Origin: Crambe crambe
Lineage: Eukaryota; Porifera; Demospongiae; Poecilosclerida; Crambeidae
DNA: 64,000 bases
NCBI GenBank assembly: GCA_963924555.1
Contig: OZ004591.1
Location: 2,480,001-2,544,000, forward strand
Direction of reading: 5' to 3'
Below the pieces are notes generated by a model, which saw only the letters and a list, made by a program, of their open reading frames with translations, ran no database searches and was not told the origin of the DNA. The translations under genes and the position numbers were made by a program. Shown here in pieces: positions 57,701-64,000 of the stretch (position 1 is the stretch's first letter; each line of letters starts with the position of its first letter).

Positions 57701-60700
57701 TCCTTTCTTTCAGAGCAGCACTACTTCTCATAACTTGTATCGAGCACATGTTTTGTATACGAAGAAAGATGACAGCAATTGGGTCATAATATATTCCATC
57801 ATTCAACAGGCAGAACTATATTCCAAGGTAACCACCACAAATATGAGCACAAGGAATTTTTATCATGACTTACTGTCATCTTCAGATACTGTTTGAGAAA
57901 TTTCCACGAGAGAGCCTATATGATGCAGTTGATCAGCAAGTCACTTTCACACAAAGTGAGATCACACTCAATATTCCAGTGACTGGTGTGGTTGTTAATA
58001 AGTGGACCATTAAACCTTTGACTGCACCAGTGGTAAGTTTGTCTTCCATGCATTTTAGATCAAAGTTACAATTATCCTCTTTTTTAGATCACAAAAAATG
58101 ATGTTGATGCATTCAATACTGGCAAGCAGTTATCATTTTGTGAGTTTAATGTGTATAAAAGCCCTGAAGATGTTGGGTCTCCTTTGAAGTATCATATTGA
58201 TCTCCTTGGAGCCAAGAAACCTCATGACTTCTTTGTTTTAAACTTTTCACCATCTGGTAAGCAATAATTTTAATCATAATCCTTTGAGTTCCTTAGCTTA
58301 AGATTCAGAGTTGAAATCTTGCTTTGTGTTTCAGATGCTTCAGCTGGTACAATGACTCAGGATACTTTCTCTTTGAAGACTTCTGTGAATGGTGTGTATT
58401 CTCTATCACAATATCAATCAATTATAACGTTTCCTGTTTTATAACAGATTACCTTCGAGGAATGGATGTGATTGGGTCAACCTCGTTCATTTACAGAGGA
58501 GAAGCTTTCAGCTTCACCTGGAAGGACCATGGCTTCAAGCTACACTTACCTGAGAATGCCTTACCTCCCAATATTTCTGAGTGCTTTATTAAAGTCAGGG
58601 CAGCTCTTTCTGGCCAGTTCCAGTTTCCCGATGGTGCTAAGTTGGTGAGTGGAATCTACTCCATTCACAGCTCTCACTCCTTCACTCGGTCAGTGACTGT
58701 GGAAATCGAGCACTTCAGCACCACTGACACTCCAGAAGAAGCTGAAGAGCTAACTTTTGTCGTCAGCACTGGAGACCAACTGCCCTCTCAATTCCGTCCA
58801 CTTAAGGATGGGATTTTCCCTGTTCACAGTCGATATGGAGCCATTGAAATGAAACATTTCTGCAAGTATGGAGCTATAAGAACGAGAAAAGAGAAGAGGT
58901 CTGCTGATCGCAAGCAAGTGACTGAGAGACTCAGCTATAGCAAGTCTCGCAATTTGTATAAAGGTTGCTTACTGTATGATGCAACGAATCCTAGCAACAG
59001 TTGGGAAGTGTTATTCTCCATCATACCTAATTCAGAGTTACACTATGAAGTAAGACATGCAATTGATACTTGGCTAAGATAGCATTTGATGTTTTAATTA
59101 CAGACTCTCTTGAGGAGGTATCCCAAGGACACAGTGGTTGAACAACCTGTCATATTCAAGGAAGAGGAAATTCAACTGAGTATTCCCGAAATTGGTCTTA
59201 ACTTGGATGGAGATTGGATAATTCAGCCATTAGTGGCACCTTTTGTAAGTGTTCGATTTTTATAGGACATATTGATAGTAGCTAACTTTACAGCTTGGAC
59301 ATTTGAACTCAGTTTATTCTACTCCACAATTATTCAACAGATTCTCAAGTCTCATGTTGATGCATACCAGTGGCGTATCTAGAATTTGAGCTAGGAGGGT
59401 GCTAGATAGAGAATGCGCGCGTAAGCGCGCGCGAAATTTTTTCGAACCACGCCCACTTTGATTAACCACATCCTCTTTATTATACCCAGATGATGGCCTA
59501 AGTATTAGCTACCCTACTTTACCAGCGTACAGGATCAGAAGTGAGGTGCAGGCTGAATAAAGAAGCACAGAAATTTTAGATCGAGATGTGCATTATTTAG
59601 GGTAAAAACGTGCCGGGCGCATGCGCCTCACCGATGTGATTATTGAACTCTGACCCAATGCTGCTCTTTCTGTGAGTGTAATATTAAACTGCTTGCTAGA
59701 TGATCAGCTTTAGGATAGATAACTATAGAAGCGAGCCTACTGAAAAAGCTAGCTAGCAGCTGAGGGGGGTGCTCGAGCACCCTGAGCACCTCGCTAGATA
59801 CGCCACTGCATACAGAGTCCACAAGCAGTTCTCAGTCTGTCAGTTGAGAGTTCTCTACAGAGGTGGGGCATCCACTGGATCTGACCTCAGGCACAAGATT
59901 GACCTTCTTGGTGCTGAAAGACCATTCACATACTTTGTACTTGTTATTTCTCCATTTGGTGGTAAGCAAGCAATACTTGATTCTCTGCATGACTGTTTTG
60001 AGTGTGCATATTATGTTACACTTATAATCTCCTTGCAGTGTCTCCTTCAGTGAAATCCCAACCATCACCTAGTGATGATCATGGGATTCCCCCTGCAACA
60101 TCATCTACTCATGTGAGTTCCTTCAACACCTCACGATGACATCTTACAGTTTATACATGTTAAACAGATGAAGGCCAGCACTAGTCCACAAGTTCCATCT
60201 CCTGAAAAGACAAGTGAGTGTTATGTTCCATGCAGTTATATCACTGAGTAATTAACCAGTTGATCTTGCTCACTGATATTTTCTTTTAACCCAGATCAGG
60301 AAGTCATACTTGCAACAGTCGATGATACCAACCTTGGTAAGTCATAGAGCTAGCTACATTGAGGAGTGTATTTGTTACATACAACAATTCTAAGTTGCTA
60401 TTAGATATTTTGTTGTTTTTTTTGTTGTTTTTTTTTTCAATTGTAAGTACTATTAACTAGCTAGCTACTGTGTTACTCTTCCAAGGTATTGATGATATTG
60501 GAGATATCTTTGATGAAGTGGAAAAGTTGTCTCCAAAATGGAAATTGCTAACAACTAAGCTGCGTCTGAGAAATCATGTAGTTGAGAATATCCAAGAAAA
60601 TTGCTCTGATGTCATGAGTCGCCTGGATGAAGCCCTGAAAGAGTGGCTGAAGTTGAACTACAATCACCAAAAATATGGAAGACCAAGCTGGCGGAGGTTA

Positions 60701-61447
60701 GCAGAGGCTGTACGGAATCTTGATTATGGACTCTTTGAGGAGATAGCCAGGAATCATGCAGGTGAGATGGTACAGTTTCTCTGTGAGAATAGATTGTTTA
60801 TCATTTCCTTTGATGTGCAGCTCAAGATATGTCACAGAGTTGATATACACTCACTGAATTGAGGCCTGCTAAAACTAAATGAACAAACACTTTACACTCA
60901 CCATGCATAATACCCACACACTTTGTATCATCATGATGAAAGCACATTCCATAATTATGATACTTTATAATATGCATTTATTATTCTTTTCTATAGTTTT
61001 TATAATAGCTGTATTTTCACCAACTTCTTTATGAAAATGTCTACTGGCTTGACTTATCTGTGTGATTGCTTGAAACTGCAAAATTGTCTTTACCATAATT
61101 ATCTGATCATAATTGCTATATAGTCTATGCATGTATATTTCAGAAGACTAAGCATAGCTAGGACTATTAATGTGTTGTGTTTGAACTGTGTGTGAGAACA
61201 GTACAATTATCGTCTCCCTAACCCCAGCCTTTGGGAAGATTGTTGCAGCTAGCTATGGTTAAGTATAAACTATTTAGCAGGCCAGCTTTTAACTTGGTAA
61301 AGATCGTAAAATGGATATTGCAATATCTTACTCACATACTGGTGTGGTTTTCATTATAACGTCCTTTACCTATTAGAAGCATGCGGTGAAGACCTGTTAG
61401 CAAAGAAATGCAGAAAAGATGACATCTTTATCAGTCCAGTGAAGATG
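54771..61447 (+). CDS. GTPase-ZU5-UPA-ZU5-UPA-Death gene, copy B, interrupted by a transposon
   Basis: Exons: 54771-56883, 56940-57068, 57253-57827, 57886-58032, 58088-58256, 58335-58391, 58448-59049, 59104-59244, 59341-59961 (interrupted), 60039-60112, 60168-60213, 60295-60336, 60486-60761 and 61377-61447. Phases all agree. The N-terminal half matches copy A (P-loop, DSGGQP, FKDQE, COR-like part, CECGQSPPPH). Unlike A, it has two ZU5-UPA modules: the first has SFGKF where the second has HFCKY. The second UPA exon (175 bp before insertion) is split by a 441-bp element that brings an early stop, so the Death domain (60486-60761, RPSWRRLAEAVRNLDYG) is probably not translated with the rest unless this exon is skipped or a smaller transcript starts downstream. 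Confidence 0.82.
56940..57047. repeat. Three 36-bp tandem repeats inside a coding exon
   Basis: Exon 2 of the B gene consists of three in-frame copies encoding DQCSDVACKTVP, DQCSDVACQTVP and DQCSDVASQTVC. The matching exon in copy A (17554-17610) has no repeat and starts NQSIGVTPEP. Expansion or replacement is specific to B. Confidence 0.93.
59368..59808. mobile_element. 441-bp MITE inserted in the UPA exon
   Basis: Perfect 15-bp inverted ends CAGTGGCGTATCTAG. Exact target duplication CATAC (59363-59367 and 59809-59813). Removing the element and one duplication restores a 175-bp open exon with the expected phase. Copy A (18850-19021) has the empty site (GATGCTTACAGAATTC). Confidence 0.9.
60762..61376. 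other. Last introns of the B gene
   Basis: Homologous to 22569-23148. The Death-domain exon can also read through its donor to a stop at 60862, adding about 34 codons, as the A gene does with a short KGKKKQVPFH tail. Nothing else is seen. Confidence 0.45.
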
Positions 61448-61684
61448 GTAAGTTTGCCGACAGTCCGCGTGTCTCTTTGTGGATTAGATCATAGATATAG
61501 ATCGACTAGGCTGGCTCTGCAGGAGGCTGAAGATCTGTAGTTAGTAAGGTGGTGTTGTGCTAGTTCCTGAGGTCGATGAATAGGGGAAAGTTTGGACATT
61601 CTTTCTTTCCCTGTTTTGTATTTTTGTGATCATTTCTAAGTTTCAATCATTAAATGATATTTCAATATCTAAATTAGTTTGCAG

Positions 61685-61789
61685 AACAAATGCGAGTCCA
61701 TATGGAATGTGAAATGATGTTGAAGAAGGATGCCATGATGGAGATTAATCCCATGGTAGAGACACTGGACACCTCATGGAAGAAAAATG
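61685..61789 (+). pseudogene. Exon-like module M, copy 4
   Basis: Between TTTGCAG and GTTAGT; the core codes for DAMMEINPMVETLDTSWKK. In the frame that the preceding exon (61377-61447) would give, it meets a stop after about ten codons, so it could be a terminal exon of the GTPase-Death gene or a separate decayed exon. Confidence 0.4.
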
Positions 61790-62011
61790 GTTAGTAAGAA
61801 AAAGTTATGTAGGATGAGAGAAGAGAAGGAAGAAGGGTACGAGAGTAGGAAAGATGCGACTGTGTAACTATGGAGAGGGTGAAGAGGGAGGAGGGTGGGA
61901 TGTGTGTGTGCAGATGAGAGTGAGGGAAAGAGGAGTGTGTGGGATGCATGATGTGAGGTGTGCGGAAAAAAAAGAATTTTGTGACCAAAAAATGTATAGC
62001 TGTGGATAGGC

Positions 62012-62910
62012 TTGATTCTATTATGCTGGCATAAATGTGGCATAAGAGGTACTCCCTAGCATCAGGCTTAATGAGGTGAATATTAGGACATGACTGGCGA
62101 GGTCAAGGAAGCAAGCATGTAATGTATGCCTCCATTAAACACTTACTTCAGGTGTATAAAGAGAAAATCCAAATCTACATAATTATGAACAGTAAAATTT
62201 AAAATTTCCCACCCCACCTTAGAAAGTTTTCTAAATGGAGCCCTGAATGGGATTCCCTCTTTTGTTCTTTTTCAACCACTTTTAGTCTGGTGTATGTATA
62301 GGGTGATTTGTGGAAGTGCCTGGGGCTGGCTGCGCCAGACTAAGCTGGCTCATGAGACTAGGATTAGAAATGGAGTAACAATGGTGGCGTATCTATTCTC
62401 CCAGTCATGTGACTGATCATGTAACTCATGCCCACTGCTGGACTGGGCTTTATTTGGAAGTCTGATTTTACCTACCTATTTTATGTATCTTGCTGGTACA
62501 GTGTACCTATCTATGGTGTAACCTTGGTTATCCACACCTCCTTTATCCAGAACCTATATGTGACGATAGTTCCAGGTCTTTTCAATTAGCCATATCTTAA
62601 ACATGCCGATGAAATGACTTGAAATTTCTGTCATGTGTTCGATGTATTATTTCACCCTCAAGGTGACTAGTTACGAGTCCTGGAGAGCTGAAGTGGGTAC
62701 ATCTTTCTCTGAGGGATTGGTCTCAGGAAGATGATTGTGTCGATATTCCAGGGTCACATTACAGTCCCCATGGTGATATTTATATAGAAGAGGACACTCC
62801 ATCAGAGATGTGCAAGGAAGGAGTGGACATAGTAAATGGTGAGTGATTTATCATCGTAGGCACACAGTGAACATGTCAATGGATAGACACTGAAGGTCCA
62901 TTCATACTGT
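62012..62910 (+). repeat. Repeated unit U, copy 3
   Basis: Almost identical to 25190-26130, including TGGGGCTGGCTGCGCCAGAC and module N (62663-62838). It is cut on the right by a hAT remnant. Confidence 0.88.
62663..62838 (+). CDS. Exon-like module N, copy 3
   Basis: Open like copy 1 with one substitution (EDDCVDIPGSHYSPHGD), flanked by the same CTCAAG and GTGAGT. Family unknown. Confidence 0.48.
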
Positions 62911-62911
62911 A

Positions 62912-63636
62912 CAGTGTTTCCTCTAGGGTCAAATTCAATCAGGTGCATAGCAGCCGCAGGGGGAGGGTGCAGGAGGGGGCACAGCGCGGAAGCAAAAATA
63001 GAAATGAATCTTTTGTTGTCTCAATTAGCTCATTTGAACAAGTTAGAAAATATAACAATTATAACTGTAGGCCTAAAAAAAAGCTAGTGGTTGTTGCTCT
63101 AAGATTCATTTGGCCTACTTGAATCATTAGGAACCAGAAAAGCTGATGCTCACGAACCTTGTCTCTGCGAAATAATTTGCAGGGGATCTCAATCCAAGAC
63201 ATCTTCTTGGTCACTTGATTATACTTACGACAGAGACTACAAAACATTGATGGACCATTTTTCTCATCATTTTCATAGAGTAACCATGGAAATTCATTTA
63301 GCCAGGCTGGATCAAATCCACTTTCCCTGTGCTTACCCTTTTTTGTCTGCAGTGGTGGACCAGAATCTGGGTCAGAACTGATATCTGAACTAGTAGTAGG
63401 CCTACTAGTGCTAGAAAAGAACTCTGTTATTTTCGCCATTGATAGATTGATAGTTATGGGCCACATGGACAGTTTGCTTAGTGTTAAGTGATTGTGGTAT
63501 GTAACTTTATGTATGTGGTTCAGTGGCATCTACTGCTGTGCTAATTAGCCAGACTACAAACCACAGTGACTAATTCCTGGAACTACTATTGCCAAACAGG
63601 GCGGGGCCACCCTGATTGAGCTATACTAGCGGAAAG
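62912..63636. mobile_element. hAT transposon remnant
   Basis: The left end CAGTGTTTCCTCTAGGGTC and, on the reverse strand, the right edge TCTTTCCGCTAGTATAGC are similar but eroded. It carries the 5' part of a transposase-like frame on the minus strand and little else. Units U 1 and 2 show the uninterrupted flank (GGTCCATTCATACTGT...GGATTAAAG). The exact right border and the target duplication are unclear because flank bases appear to be lost. Confidence 0.65.
63059..63439 (-). pseudogene. hAT transposase N-terminal zinc-finger fragment
   Basis: Starts MAKITEFFSSTSRPTTSSDI and contains FDPAWLNEFPWLLYENDEKN, then MFCSLCRKY and KLFRRDKVREHQ. The W-L-x-E-F-P-W-L plus C-x-x-C pattern is the N-terminal zinc finger (TTF/BED-like) of hAT transposases and their domesticated kin such as ZNF862 and KIAA1586. 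The catalytic and dimerisation parts are missing, so it is an internally deleted copy. Inserted near the right end of the window, absent from units U 1 and 2. Confidence 0.65.
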
Positions 63637-64000
63637 ATTAAAAGTTTTATTTGGTTTGATTTCTTATTCATCATAAAATCATCAGTTATGGATGAGCACT
63701 TTCCTTTAATTATGGCCGTACTTCTTGTAGTGTTCCGGCCATTGTTGGTTTGGTATCTCCTACCTACTCTGTTTATCTACTGAGCAATGAGCATGCCCAC
63801 TGCTGGACTGGACTTTATTTGGAAGTTTGATTTTATGTAAGTATGTGCTTCTGGAGTCATCTTTCGTAAGGTTGTGTTGTGTTAGTTCCTGATGTTACTC
63901 TCTTTTTCCTGTTTGTGTTTTTGTGATCACAACATCCGTTTCAGTCATGAAGTGGCAAAAAATGATTCTAAATTAGTGTGCAGAGCAAATGCCAAGTCTG
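63637..64000. other. Right edge of the window
   Basis: Matches 28330-28520 (GGCCATTGTTGGTTTGGTATC; CTGCTGGACTGG) and then ends in the start of another module M (AGAGCAAATGCCAAGTCTG at 63982-64000). The module-family array therefore continues beyond the window. Confidence 0.6.

Larger units (their letters stand above)
39945..61640 (+). repeat. Segmental duplication, copy B
   Basis: The second copy of the block at 1-23300. The first clear shared bases lie near 40020 (matching base 1), but homology may begin further left because copy A is cut by the window edge. Similarity continues past the Death-domain gene into unit U, so the duplicated segment probably exceeds 25 kb. Confidence 0.92.

Noticed and set aside
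1-64000. CRISPR arrays, bacterial operons, tRNA or rRNA genes
   Set aside because: No regular spacer-repeat arrays, ribosome-binding-site patterns, tRNA cloverleaves or rRNA motifs were seen. The splice structure shows a eukaryotic nuclear sequence.
1-64000. Retrovirus-like or other capsid-bearing elements
   Set aside because: I found no reverse transcriptase, integrase, protease or capsid-like frame and no long direct terminal repeats. All recognisable mobile elements are DNA transposons.

Overview
This is nuclear DNA of an animal with a compact, intron-rich genome: short GT-AG introns, TTA/ATT microsatellites, many small DNA transposons and no retroelement that I could recognise. A Roc-COR-like GTPase region joined to ZU5, UPA and Death domains, next to duplicated housekeeping genes, suggests a demosponge such as Amphimedon. 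That assignment is inference.

The window holds two diverged copies of one block of about 20 kb. Copy A is about 1-23.4 kb and copy B about 39.95-61.6 kb, in the same orientation. Each copy carries, in order: (i) a minus-strand ITPA gene, broken in both copies; (ii) head-to-head with it, a plus-strand RRP1/Nop52 gene, complete in B (11 exons, 295 aa, 42619-44539) and gutted in A; (iii) a six-repeat Kelch gene (5140-14078 and 46430-52648+); (iv) a large GTPase-ZU5-UPA-Death gene (15380-19940, 1,167 aa, open in A; 54771-61447 in B, where a small transposon sits inside a UPA exon). Behind the A gene lie a fragment of Kelch exon 4 and a second, decayed UPA-ZU5-UPA-Death unit.

From about 24.8 to 39.6 kb, and again from 61.7 kb to the end, the sequence is made of repeated exon-like modules of an unrecognised gene family. 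They are set in about 1 kb units that occur at 25.2, 27.2 and 62.0 kb, together with a degenerate minisatellite and old RRP1 exon fragments.

DNA transposons are plentiful and mostly specific to one copy. They include a nest up to four deep in a Kelch intron of A (7289-8843), a 1.3 kb element with a two-exon gene (23432-24759), several elements with exact 5-bp target duplications, long foldback elements, and a hAT remnant with a zinc-finger reading frame (62912-63636).

The most interesting object is the GTPase-ZU5-UPA-Death protein. It resembles PIDD/UNC5-type death-fold receptors but has a Roc-COR-like switch at the N terminus. Two of its ZU5 domains have an H-F-C motif where PIDD-type ZU5 domains have the self-cleaving H-F-S. 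All exon models were built by eye from splice signals, reading phase and comparison of the two copies.
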